Shown one piece after another: positions 9,479-19,101 of a stretch of 39,591 nucleotides of DNA. Below the pieces are notes generated by a model. It saw nothing but the letters and a program-made list of their open reading frames with translations. It made no database searches and was not told the DNA's origin. The translations under genes and the position numbers were made by a program. The stretch lies in NCBI GenBank assembly GCA_016179945.1, contig JACPCE010000011.1, positions 1 to 39,591 of the forward strand. Reading direction: 5' to 3'. This stretch comes from Candidatus Woesearchaeota archaeon (lineage in GTDB: Archaea > Nanobdellota > Nanobdellia > SCGC-AAA011-G17 > GW2011-AR18). Each line of letters begins with the position of its first letter. The stretch's first letter is position 1.

Positions 9479-11560
9479 TTAGATTTTAAATTTTCTAAGC
9501 AAAATAGCGTTTATAGCAACTATTACAGTGCTTAATGACATAAATAATGCAGCTAAAGCGGGTTGAAGCAAAATACCCTTAAAAAATAATACACCGCCAG
9601 CTAAAGGTATTGCAATTATATTATAACCGCTTGCCCAAAACAAGTTTTGTATCATTTTGTTATATGTCTTCTTTGACAATTTAATTATTTTTACAATATC
9701 TCTTGGATCGTTTTTTACTAAAATAATTCCTGCAGATTCAATAGCAATATTTGTTCCAGCTCCAATTGCAATTCCAACATCAGCCTGAGTTAAGGCAGGA
9801 GCATCATTTACCCCGTCACCAACCATTGCCACTTTTAAGCCTCTTGATTGAAGCAATTTTACCTTATCTGCCTTTTCACCTGGAAGAACCTTTGCAAAGT
9901 ACTCGTCTATTTTTAACTCATAAGAAACCCATTTTGCAACGTCTTCAGAATCCCCAGTTATCATAGCAACTTTTACATTCATATCTTTAAGATTATTAAT
10001 AGCTTCTACAGATTCCTTTCTGATAATATCACTTAGTGCAATTATTCCAGATAATTCATTTTTAATAACAACAAAAATAATTGTTTTGCCTTGAGAAGAC
10101 AAAGATTTAATATCATACATTAAGTCTATTGGGATTTTAATTTTCTTTTCGCTCAATATTGATTCCCCACCAATATAAACTTCATTGTTTTTAATTATTC
10201 CTTTGACACCTTTGCCAGGAATTCTATTAAATTTTTTAACTTCTAATAATTTCAATTTTCTTTTTTCAGCCTCATTAACAATTGCCTTTGCAACAAAATG
10301 CTCAGAAGGCTTGTCTGCAGAAGCAGCAAATTGAATTATTATGTCTTCGCTATATTTGGTTTTTGAATTTTTTATTATTTTATCTACACCATATTCTCCT
10401 TTTGTTAAAGTTCCTGTTTTGTCAAATAAAATAATGTCTATTTTTCTAGCAGATTCTAATGCCAGTCTCTGTTTGATTAAGAGTCCGCCACGAGCTGCCA
10501 TTGTGGTTGAAATTGATGCTACAAGAGGTATAGCAAGACCCAATGCATGAGGGCATGCTACTACTAAAACAGCAACCAGTCTTTCCAAAGCAAAAGTGAC
10601 TCCTTCTTTTGATGAAATCCAAATAAAAAACGTCAATCCTCCAGCTATAACAGCAATTATTGTCAGATAAAAAGCAGCTTTATCAGATAAGTTCTGGATC
10701 CTAGATTTAGAAGTTTGTGCTTCAGCTACAAGTTTCATAACACCAGCCAAAAAAGTTTTTTCTCCTATTTTAGTTATTTCTACATTTAAAATTCCATCTC
10801 CATTTATTGTTCCAGCTATAACTTCACTTCCAATATTCTTGCTAACAGGAGTTGATTCTCCTGTAATTATAGATTCATTAACATCAGAGTTACCTTTTAT
10901 TACAATACCATCTGCAGGAATTTTTGCACCAGGTCTTACTAAGACAACATCATTTATTTTAAGTTCATTTAATTGAATAATTTTTGTTTTGTTGCCGATA
11001 ATTAATTCTGCCTTGTCTGGAAGTAATTTTGCGAGTTCATTCAGTGCACTCTGAGCTCCCTGAATTGCCTTCATTTCAAGCCAGTGTCCAAGAAGCATTA
11101 CTGTGATTAATGTTGCTAATTCCCAGAATAAATTTGGTTTGTTAAGTACAAAAATAGCAAAAATACTGTAAATGTAAGCAGTAGAAATTGCAAAGCCTAT
11201 CAAAGTCATCATGCCAGGGAGCTTTGCTCTTATTTCTCTATAAGCACCAATGATAAAAACCCAGCCACAATAGAAAAATAAAACAGAACTGAAAATTAAT
11301 TGTATATATTGGGATCCTTGAAATTGTGGCAGTTCCCAACCTGTTAATATTTTAGGCAATTCAGAATATAATAAAATTGGGATTGTTAAAAAAAAGCTTA
11401 TCCAGAATTTCTTTGCAAAGGTTTCAGTTTTATGGCCTTCATGTTTATTATAATGTTCTTGGTTTTTTGATTTTTCAAGAATTAAATTCATGCCACAGTT
11501 TGGACAAATTCCTGGATTATCTTGCTTAACATCAGGATGCATTGGGCATGTGTAAACCAT
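9479..11560 (-). CDS. copB: Heavy-metal P1B-type ATPase, CopB-like (CPH) with N-terminal heavy-metal-binding domain
   Basis: YTCPMHPDVKQDNPGICPNCGM; CPHALGLAIPL; DKTGTLTKG; MITGDS; MVGDGVNDAPALTQADVGIAIG. Confidence 0.93.
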   Translation of the reverse strand: MVYTCPMHPDVKQDNPGICPNCGMNLILEKSKNQEHYNKHEGHKTETFAKKFWISFFLTIPILLYSELPKILTGWELPQFQGSQYIQLIFSSVLFFYCGWVFIIGAYREIRAKLPGMMTLIGFAISTAYIYSIFAIFVLNKPNLFWELATLITVMLLGHWLEMKAIQGAQSALNELAKLLPDKAELIIGNKTKIIQLNELKINDVVLVRPGAKIPADGIVIKGNSDVNESIITGESTPVSKNIGSEVIAGTINGDGILNVEITKIGEKTFLAGVMKLVAEAQTSKSRIQNLSDKAAFYLTIIAVIAGGLTFFIWISSKEGVTFALERLVAVLVVACPHALGLAIPLVASISTTMAARGGLLIKQRLALESARKIDIILFDKTGTLTKGEYGVDKIIKNSKTKYSEDIIIQFAASADKPSEHFVAKAIVNEAEKRKLKLLEVKKFNRIPGKGVKGIIKNNEVYIGGESILSEKKIKIPIDLMYDIKSLSSQGKTIIFVVIKNELSGIIALSDIIRKESVEAINNLKDMNVKVAMITGDSEDVAKWVSYELKIDEYFAKVLPGEKADKVKLLQSRGLKVAMVGDGVNDAPALTQADVGIAIGAGTNIAIESAGIILVKNDPRDIVKIIKLSKKTYNKMIQNLFWASGYNIIAIPLAGGVLFFKGILLQPALAALFMSLSTVIVAINAILLRKFKI

Positions 11561-11819
11561 AATAAAATTTAGCTTAAATTATTTAAATAGCTTTGTAAGT
11601 TGAGAAAATATCTAAAGACTTTAAATATGAACATTCACAGTATAGAGAAGTTTGAATAATTAAGTTTTTCAGTGCTTTTTTCCTGTGGAACTCAAAAATT
11701 TTGAAGTTTTAAGCCTTAAAATTTTTCAAAAATCGAGTTTTGCAAGTTTAATCTTAAGTGTTTTAAAATAAAAATTCAAACATAATAAGGTTTATAAATA
11801 TAAATAGTTCTTAAAATAT

Positions 11820-11978
11820 ATGGTAACATTTTTTTGCAGAAGTTGTAGGTTTAAGTATACACCAAGAACAGGTAGAACAGATCCCCCTTCAAGATGTGGA
11901 AATTGTGGTAATGTTGGTACTGTTGAAAAAGAGCCTGATGCTGAACAGATTTTAAGAGAGTCAGATATTTTTAACTAG
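11820..11978 (+). CDS. Small zinc-ribbon protein (52 aa), not in the supplied ORF list
   Basis: MVTFFCRSCRFKYTPRTGRTDPPSRCGNCGNVGTVEKEPDAEQILRESDIFN; two CxxC knuckles; TATA-like tttataaatataaa about 30 nt upstream. Confidence 0.8.
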   Translation: MVTFFCRSCRFKYTPRTGRTDPPSRCGNCGNVGTVEKEPDAEQILRESDIFN

Positions 11979-12057
11979 GTTTTTAAATTTAACATATACT
12001 AATCTTGAATTAAAAAAATTAGAAAGTTTTAAAATATAAAGAATTCTTTATTTAATA

Positions 12058-12669
12058 ATGAAAAAAGGTGTAAGTCCATTACTTGCTGCAGTTCTTCTTG
12101 TTGCTCTTGCTGTTACAATGTCGGCAATTGTTTCTAATTATGTAATAAAAAAGACAAGAGAGTTTAATCCAGAACAGTTGGCTGAACAAAGTATATATTG
12201 TGAGTCTGTAGCTTTAGGATACACAATTCAAGACTCATCTAAATTAGCAATATACGGCCAAGGAGAGAATGATCCAGCAAGAGGAGATCCTATTAAAAGC
12301 AAAGGTGTCTTTCTATTTGGTCCAATCACACTAGTAAACCGTGGATCTTTCTCAATCCATCAATTAATAATTAGTGCGCCAGGTTTACAATCCTTGACTT
12401 ATCCAGTATTCGGTAAAGACAACAAAATAACAGAACTAAAACCAGGCGTTGATAATAAATACACTTTAAGCATGCAGGTTAATATGGATAACACAAAGTT
12501 AGATAAAGAAATAAAAATAGTTCCAGTAATAAAAGATATAGAAAAAAATCAGTTTGTTAAATGCTCAGAAAGACAGCTTGTAATTAACTATAAGCAAGTA
12601 TGTCAAGAAATATTAAAAAAAGATTGTGAATGCAAAGGTGGAGGATTGCAGCCCAATTGTCAGCAGTAA
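12058..12669 (+). CDS. Archaeal type IV pilin/archaellin-like protein with class III signal peptide
   Basis: MKKGVSPLLAAVLLVALAVTMSAIV. Confidence 0.82.
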   Translation: MKKGVSPLLAAVLLVALAVTMSAIVSNYVIKKTREFNPEQLAEQSIYCESVALGYTIQDSSKLAIYGQGENDPARGDPIKSKGVFLFGPITLVNRGSFSIHQLIISAPGLQSLTYPVFGKDNKITELKPGVDNKYTLSMQVNMDNTKLDKEIKIVPVIKDIEKNQFVKCSERQLVINYKQVCQEILKKDCECKGGGLQPNCQQ

Positions 12670-12706
12670 TCGATATGCTTTTAAATAAGTAATTCTTTAG
12701 AAATTT

Positions 12707-13177
12707 ATGCAAAAGAGGTTATCTAAGAAAGGAATAAGTCCTTTAATAGCTACAGTTCTTCTTATAGGTGCTACAGTTGGTGTATTTATTATTGTATTTT
12801 CCCTAATAAGGGGTGTTACAGTAGGAACAATAGAAAAATCAACTACATGCGGAGCGCAAGAAGAAACTTCTTTGGATATTGCTGCATCATTTGCATGCTC
12901 ACAAGATGATAGTACAGTTGATGTTTCAGTAAGCAATAATGGTCAAACAAAAGTTGAAGGTTATATGTTTGTGTTCTACAAAGGTAATGAAGGAAAAAGT
13001 GTCCCGCCAACATTAAATCCAACAAAACCAGGTGAGCAAAGCATGAATAAAATCAAAATAGATGATCCAGCAGATTGTCCTGACAGAATAGAAGTTTATC
13101 CAGGAATAGTTAAAGAGACAGGAGACAAAGCTAAATTCCTAGTCTGTAAAGATAAAAAAATTGAAGTTAAGTTATAA
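12707..13177 (+). CDS. Archaeal type IV pilin-like protein
   Basis: MQKRLSKKGISPLIATVLLIGATVGVFIIVFSLI. Confidence 0.85.
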   Translation: MQKRLSKKGISPLIATVLLIGATVGVFIIVFSLIRGVTVGTIEKSTTCGAQEETSLDIAASFACSQDDSTVDVSVSNNGQTKVEGYMFVFYKGNEGKSVPPTLNPTKPGEQSMNKIKIDDPADCPDRIEVYPGIVKETGDKAKFLVCKDKKIEVKL

Positions 13178-13189
13178 GGAGGTTAGAAA

Positions 13190-13705
13190 ATGTTCAAAAA
13201 AAAGAAAGGAATAAGTCCTTTAATAGCTACTGTGCTTATCATAGGTTTTACAATAGTTTTAGCAGCACTTGTTATTACATGGGGGACTAAACTTTTTAAA
13301 ACAACAGTAGGAGAAACAGAAACAACATCAAAGCTTAGTTTGGCATGTACTACAGGACTAAATATAGAGATAACTCCTGATACCTCAGAAAAAGCAAATA
13401 AAAAGTTGTATCTTACAATGAGAAACAACAATCAAGATAGATCCATAGATGACTTCCAATTTTTGCTTTATACTAGTGCAGGTGCAGAAAAAGTTAGTGT
13501 TCATGGAAATGCTGCAGGACAATTCTCTTCTGCTGCAGGAACAGATGCAGTAGCAATTAAGTTGGAATTTCCAGTGCCAAAAAAATATACAATAAATGCA
13601 AACAGTGATCTTGCAACACTTAATAAAGTTGAAGTCTATCCTGCATTTGCAATTGATGGAGTAACTAAAGCTTGCGGATCTCCTATAGAAGTAAAAATAG
13701 TTTAA
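13190..13705 (+). CDS. Archaeal type IV pilin-like protein
   Basis: MFKKKKGISPLIATVLIIGFTIVLAALVITWGTKLF; aaggaggt RBS. Confidence 0.85.
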   Translation: MFKKKKGISPLIATVLIIGFTIVLAALVITWGTKLFKTTVGETETTSKLSLACTTGLNIEITPDTSEKANKKLYLTMRNNNQDRSIDDFQFLLYTSAGAEKVSVHGNAAGQFSSAAGTDAVAIKLEFPVPKKYTINANSDLATLNKVEVYPAFAIDGVTKACGSPIEVKIV

Positions 13706-13756
13706 AGTTTATAGCTAATTCAAAAGTGTTATAAACTTCTTTTTTCTTTATTTTTT

Positions 13757-14287
13757 ATGCAAAAAAAAGGTGATGTTTGGGTAAGTGCAATTTTATATTT
13801 TGGTTTAGGTATTGTTGTTATTTCAATACTTCTTGCAGCAGGCCTTCCAGTAATAAATAAACTAAGGGACAAAAATGTAGTAATTCAAACAAAACAAGTA
13901 ATGCATAATTTAGATCAGAGTATAAGGGAAGTTGTCAAGGAAGGGCCAGGTAGTCAGAGGGTTGTTACAGTAAATATAAAAAAAGGAAGCTTTATAATAG
14001 ATGAAAAAAAAGAATTAGTAATTTGGCAGTATAATAATTCTAAGGTGTTAATAAGTGAAATAGGAATTCCTGTTTTTGAAGGAAAACTCACCATAATAAC
14101 ACGGGAAGCACAAATTAAAAATAATTACAACATTCAAGTTTATACAAATTATAGTGATATAGCCAATATTACTAGGCCACCAGCTAAACCAAACACTTTG
14201 GTTGGAATAAATGACATGGTGATAAGAAACGATGGTGTTGGAGCAGACAACATAATTCAAGTTACAATATATGAAGCAAATAAATAA
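13757..14287 (+). CDS. Minor pilin-like membrane protein
   Basis: MQKKGDVWVSAILYFGLGIVVISILLAAGLPVINKL; inside pilus cluster. Confidence 0.65.
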   Translation: MQKKGDVWVSAILYFGLGIVVISILLAAGLPVINKLRDKNVVIQTKQVMHNLDQSIREVVKEGPGSQRVVTVNIKKGSFIIDEKKELVIWQYNNSKVLISEIGIPVFEGKLTIITREAQIKNNYNIQVYTNYSDIANITRPPAKPNTLVGINDMVIRNDGVGADNIIQVTIYEANK

Positions 14288-14340
14288 AGTTAAATTAATA
14301 AAGAAAGTATATTCTTTAATATAGGTAAAAAGGGGTAAAA

Positions 14341-17300
14341 ATGGGACTATTTAGTGGTTTTAAAAAAGAGGCATCTAAAGAAAATCAAACAGCACAGAAT
14401 AATAAAACCCCAATACCACAAGCAGCACCAACTTCTATAAAAAAGGAAACACAACCATTGTTTAAAATAGAGCAGCCAACAATACCAAACTTACCAGAAG
14501 CAAAAGACCCTAAAACAATTGATATTAGATATCCATTAATCCCGCCTTACACATTTGCTAGAATAAGGTGGGATCAAAAAGAAACTGAATTAGTATATGA
14601 AATAGAAGAGCCAAATATAACAGACAAAGAAAAACAAATACTTGACACACTTGAAGAAGGAATAAAAGAATTAATTAATCTAAGTTTCATAAGTGTAAAA
14701 GATAAAGAAACAGTTCTTCTCTATCTTGAAAAAAATATTAGGGTTTTATTAACAGAGTTATCCATAGAATTAACAACTGATTCTTATTTGAAAATAATGT
14801 ATTATATCTACAGGGATTTTGTAGGGCTAAATGAACTAGAACCCTTAATGAATGATTATTTTATAGAAGATATTGAATGCAACGGTGTAAATAGTCCCAT
14901 TTATGTTGTACACAGAAAATATAGAAATATTAGGACAAATTTGATTTACAAAGATATACACAAATTGGCTTCATTTGTTGAAAAGCTTGCACAAAAGTGC
15001 GGAAGATATGTTAGTTATGCAGAACCATTGCTTGATGGATCACTTCCAGATGGAAGTATAGATTATGATGAACCAGTAATTTATAGAGAAAATGGAATTG
15101 TTAAATTAAAAAAAATAGGTGATGTTATAGATAATTATTACAAAGATAATGAAAGCAATAAGTCAGTAAATATTAATAATATAGAAGTTGCAGCATTTGA
15201 TAAAGATTACAAAATAAGCTGGAGAAAAGCTAATTACGCATATAGACATAAAATTAATGGGGATTTATATCAATTAGATTTAGAATTTGGAAAAAAAATA
15301 AAACTGACTGGGTGTCATAGCATTTTTACATTGCGAAATACAGGAGTCATATCTGAAAGAACAGAAAATTTAAATGTAGGAGATTATGTTATTATACCCT
15401 CAATTATACCAGAAAATAATATTATGAAAGAAATTAATTTATGTAAAGAATTAATAAATTCTATTTACAAAGATAAACTAATAATAAGAGATGTGCCTAA
15501 TTATATTTATATTAAAAATAAAAAAGAACTTTATGATTACTACAATGGACATTATAAACATGCAAATCAGGCCTATTATGAACACAAAAATAAAAAAATA
15601 ATTCCGCTATGTTTATATTATATCTTAGATGAAAAAGAATTAAGAAACTGTTTTATAGGAACAACTTCATCACATAAAGTTCCTACCTTTTTAGAAATAA
15701 ATAAAGAATTGATGTGGTTCTTAGGTTTGTATATTTCTGAAGGCTGGCTCTATGATCGCGGTTCGCATGGTGTTTACTTTAGCTTAAATAAAAATGAGTT
15801 AAATTTAATTGAAGAAATAAGCAGATGCGCAAAAAATTCTTTTAATTTAGGTATATATGTAGAACCAGAGAAGGACAATGGTGTAAAAGTTAAAGTTGAT
15901 GGTTTAATATTATGGATAATTATGAAAGATGTTTTAAGAGTTAGCAAAGGAGCAAAAACAAAAGTAGTTCCTGAATTAATATTTAACGTTTCAAAAGAAT
16001 TGCAAAAGGCATTTATCAAATCATGGCATGCAGGAGATTATAGTACAACAACTAGTAAGTTCTTAGCAAATGATATTTCTTATTTGGCTTTATTTAATCA
16101 AGATATTACCTCTTTCTATAAATCAAAACCAAAAGTAACTAAAATTAAAGGTAGAGAAATAATTAATAATGGTGCTTATTATTCTAATTTTTATACTAGA
16201 GATGTAGAAAATCCTTATCCGTCAATGATTCCCATAGAATTATTTAATCCTCTAAATAAAACCCATTTGAGATTTAGAAATAAAAGAATAAATAGAAATA
16301 GGCTTATTAAAATTTTAAATGAAATTAGGTATAAAAGGTTTGAAAATTTAAATTTAATAAATAGAAAATCCTTTTTAGAATGGAACAAAAGAGGTTTATT
16401 AGATAGTAATTGTAATTTGACGAAAGAAGGTAAAAAATTAACAGAAGAATTAAACATTGTTAAAAAATTAATAAATTCTGATTTTTGCTTTGCCAAAGTA
16501 AAAAAAATATCAAGAGTTAAATCAACATCAGAATATGTTTATGATTTCAGTGTAGAAAATGATGAGAATTTCGTTGCAGGTTTTGGTGGTGTTTGCTGTC
16601 ATAATTCAAGGATAAACGCAACGTATACCACAGACGTTAGTTCCAAAGGGCCAACTTTTACAGCAAGAAAATTTACAAAAGAACCATGGAGTCCAATTCA
16701 ATTAATGATAAAAGGAACTTGTACTGCAGAGATTTATGCTTATCTTTGGATGGCTTTAGAATATGAAAATAGTTTGATGGTAATTGGAGGAACTGGAACA
16801 GGCAAAACTTCCTATATTAATTCAATAGCATTCTTTATTCCTCCGCAAGCAAGAGTAGTAAGCATCGAAGATACTCGTGAGCTTCAGCTTGAGCATGAAA
16901 ATTGGTTGCCAAGTGTTGCAAGAGCTGGTGTAGGTTTGACTAATCTAGTTGGTCAAAGATACGGTGAAGTTAGTTTGTTTGATTTGCTTAGGGCTAGTTT
17001 TAGGCAAAGACCGGATTATATAATTGTAGGAGAAGTTAGAGGAAAAGAAGCATTCGTTTTGTTTCAAGCATTCGCAAGTGGACATCCCGGAATGGCAACA
17101 ATGCACGCTGAAGATGTCAATACTTTAATTAAAAGATTGGAAACAGAACCAATTAATCTATCAGGATCTTTAATCGAAACACTTTCAGCAGTTGTAGTTA
17201 TGACACAGTCAAAAATTAAAGGAAAAGAAGTAAGAAAAGTAAGCAGTATTGATGAAATTGTTGAGGTAAAGGAAGGAATTGGTGGCGAAGTTACTAACAA

Positions 17301-17544
17301 TGTATTCAGATGGGACCCTAAAACAGATACATTTGTTTTTAATTCTAATAGTAAATTATTTGAAAAAATAGCAATACACTATGGATTTACTAAAGAACAG
17401 GTTCTAAATGAATTTAAGATAAGAGCAAAATTATTGAGAGAATTATATAAAAGAGGAATAATTGGTTTTAAGCAGGTGCAGGCAGTTGTACATGAATATT
17501 ATAAATCTCCAGAAATAATTTTAAAGAGGTATAATATAGTATGA
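14341..17544 (+). CDS. Type II/IV secretion ATPase (archaeal pilus GspE/FlaI-like), intein-containing precursor
   Basis: Walker A GGTGTGKTS, VVSIEDTRELQLEHENWLPS, RPDYIIVGEVRGKEA, GHPGMATMHAEDV; split by intein in LPDG/SRINATY. Confidence 0.95.
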   Translation: MGLFSGFKKEASKENQTAQNNKTPIPQAAPTSIKKETQPLFKIEQPTIPNLPEAKDPKTIDIRYPLIPPYTFARIRWDQKETELVYEIEEPNITDKEKQILDTLEEGIKELINLSFISVKDKETVLLYLEKNIRVLLTELSIELTTDSYLKIMYYIYRDFVGLNELEPLMNDYFIEDIECNGVNSPIYVVHRKYRNIRTNLIYKDIHKLASFVEKLAQKCGRYVSYAEPLLDGSLPDGSIDYDEPVIYRENGIVKLKKIGDVIDNYYKDNESNKSVNINNIEVAAFDKDYKISWRKANYAYRHKINGDLYQLDLEFGKKIKLTGCHSIFTLRNTGVISERTENLNVGDYVIIPSIIPENNIMKEINLCKELINSIYKDKLIIRDVPNYIYIKNKKELYDYYNGHYKHANQAYYEHKNKKIIPLCLYYILDEKELRNCFIGTTSSHKVPTFLEINKELMWFLGLYISEGWLYDRGSHGVYFSLNKNELNLIEEISRCAKNSFNLGIYVEPEKDNGVKVKVDGLILWIIMKDVLRVSKGAKTKVVPELIFNVSKELQKAFIKSWHAGDYSTTTSKFLANDISYLALFNQDITSFYKSKPKVTKIKGREIINNGAYYSNFYTRDVENPYPSMIPIELFNPLNKTHLRFRNKRINRNRLIKILNEIRYKRFENLNLINRKSFLEWNKRGLLDSNCNLTKEGKKLTEELNIVKKLINSDFCFAKVKKISRVKSTSEYVYDFSVENDENFVAGFGGVCCHNSRINATYTTDVSSKGPTFTARKFTKEPWSPIQLMIKGTCTAEIYAYLWMALEYENSLMVIGGTGTGKTSYINSIAFFIPPQARVVSIEDTRELQLEHENWLPSVARAGVGLTNLVGQRYGEVSLFDLLRASFRQRPDYIIVGEVRGKEAFVLFQAFASGHPGMATMHAEDVNTLIKRLETEPINLSGSLIETLSAVVVMTQSKIKGKEVRKVSSIDEIVEVKEGIGGEVTNNVFRWDPKTDTFVFNSNSKLFEKIAIHYGFTKEQVLNEFKIRAKLLRELYKRGIIGFKQVQAVVHEYYKSPEIILKRYNIV
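15055..16605 (+). mobile_element. Intein (517 aa) with LAGLIDADG-type homing endonuclease, Ser1 / C-terminal HN / +1 Ser
   Basis: Extein LLDGSLPDG|...|SRINATYTTDVSSKGPTF is interrupted by SIDYDEPVIYRENGIVKLKKIGD...TGCHSIFTL...FLGLYISEGWL...DFSVENDENFVAGFGGVCCHN. Confidence 0.9.
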
Positions 17545-17744
17545 GCTTGGCAATGCTTAAACAAAATGCAGAAATTCTTTTAGAAGTTGCTGAAAATTAT
17601 GAAATAATATTGGAAAAGAAAAAAAATGCCCCAAAGCAGGAAGCTGAGAAATATGAAGAAAAAATAAAAAATTTCAAAAACCAATTTTTGTATCTGCTCA
17701 CTGCAATGCATAAAATAATAGAACAGGAAAAAAATGTCAGGTGA
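17541..17744 (+). CDS. Short helical protein in pilus operon
   Basis: Overlaps stop of ATPase and start of the following gene. Confidence 0.65.
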   Translation: MSLAMLKQNAEILLEVAENYEIILEKKKNAPKQEAEKYEEKIKNFKNQFLYLLTAMHKIIEQEKNVR

Positions 17745-19101
17745 AATTGCAAATAGCGCTAAGAATATCCTTAGTTATATAGAAAATTTAAATACAATAA
17801 TTAATCAGATAAATTTAATCAGTGGAATTAAATCGCTAACAGCAGACCAAAAAAAACAAATCAATGATTTAAAAGCGAAAAAAGTCGAGATTCTAAGTAA
17901 AATAGATAGTGAAAATGCAAAAATTTACAAGATAATCAACCCCCCACAAAATATAGAACCACCGAAACCAACAATAAAAAACCCACAGGTGCTGCCTAGA
18001 CCGCAATTAACTGCACAAAAAGAGGCTCCAGCACCTATGCTGCAAAAAATTGTGGAATCGCCTTCCTTTACATCAGAAAAATTCAAGAATTTATCAAAAG
18101 AAGAGAAAAAGAAATTTATAAAAGAAGCAAACATAAATGTTTTAGAGTTAAAAAAATTCATAAAATTACAAAAGGAAAAAGGAAGAGTTAAAGTAACATT
18201 TGTTAAAGAAAATTACAGCATATATAAACCAAGCAGAGTTGGTGAAATTACAAATAAATATATGAAGAAGTATGCAGATGCTTTGGTAAAAAAATATCCT
18301 AAATTATTTGATCCAATGTTTTCACATTTTAAAATGGTAGAGATGGAAATACTATCAAGAACGTATATTAGCATGACGCTTTTTTTCACTATTTTATCTC
18401 TGCCTGCAATATTTTTATTTTTTCTGGCGCTCAATTTTGCTTTTAATTTAAGTATAGTAAAGATATTATTAATCTCTTTTGCAGGAATGATTCTTACATT
18501 TTTTGGGTTTTATTTTTATCCTGCTAGTTTAATTGGAGGAAAAAATACTAAAATAAAGCTTGAATTGCCATTTGCTCTGGTACATATGAGTGCAGTTGCA
18601 GGCAGCGGTGCAAATCCAATAAGTGTATTTGAACTTATTGCAGAGTCTGATGAATATCTGGAATTAAGAAAAGAAATAAAGAAAATATTAAACTATGTTA
18701 ATTTGTTTGGATATAACCTGACAAATGCTCTTAAAAATGTAGCTGCAACAACTCCAAATCCTGAACTAAAAGAACTATTAAACGGAATGATTTCAACCAT
18801 TGAAACAGGCGGAGATCTTAAAGGTTATTTAAAAGAAAAAGCTGATGATGCATTAAATACATATAGACTAGACAGAAAAAAGCAAGTTGAAGCTCTATCT
18901 ACTTATTCAGAAATTTATACAGCAATTCTTATAGCTTCTCCATTATTGTTGCTTGTAACACTTGCAATAATTAATTCAATTGGAGGAAATATTGCAGGTC
19001 TAAGTGTTGCAACTATTGCTTGGATAAGTATAATTGGTGCATTGCCTTTGCTCAATATTGGATTTATGTTTTTCATAAGCATATCACAGAAGGGATTATA
19101 A
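17734..19101 (+). CDS. Type II secretion F / TadC-FlaJ-like membrane protein with long N-terminal extension
   Basis: ELPFALVHMSAVAGSGANPISVFELIAES...; TM segments; operon context. Confidence 0.82.
   Translation: MSGEIANSAKNILSYIENLNTIINQINLISGIKSLTADQKKQINDLKAKKVEILSKIDSENAKIYKIINPPQNIEPPKPTIKNPQVLPRPQLTAQKEAPAPMLQKIVESPSFTSEKFKNLSKEEKKKFIKEANINVLELKKFIKLQKEKGRVKVTFVKENYSIYKPSRVGEITNKYMKKYADALVKKYPKLFDPMFSHFKMVEMEILSRTYISMTLFFTILSLPAIFLFFLALNFAFNLSIVKILLISFAGMILTFFGFYFYPASLIGGKNTKIKLELPFALVHMSAVAGSGANPISVFELIAESDEYLELRKEIKKILNYVNLFGYNLTNALKNVAATTPNPELKELLNGMISTIETGGDLKGYLKEKADDALNTYRLDRKKQVEALSTYSEIYTAILIASPLLLLVTLAIINSIGGNIAGLSVATIAWISIIGALPLLNIGFMFFISISQKGL

Noticed and set aside
9751-10550. 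Plus-strand ORFs inside the P-type ATPase
   Set aside because: Antisense shadow ORFs; low-complexity HQP-rich translation and no initiation signals.
12697-13431. Minus-strand ORFs over the pilin genes
   Set aside because: Antisense to well supported class III-signal pilins.
15774-17300. Minus-strand ORFs over the intein and secretion ATPase
   Set aside because: Antisense to a convincing intein/ATPase reading frame.
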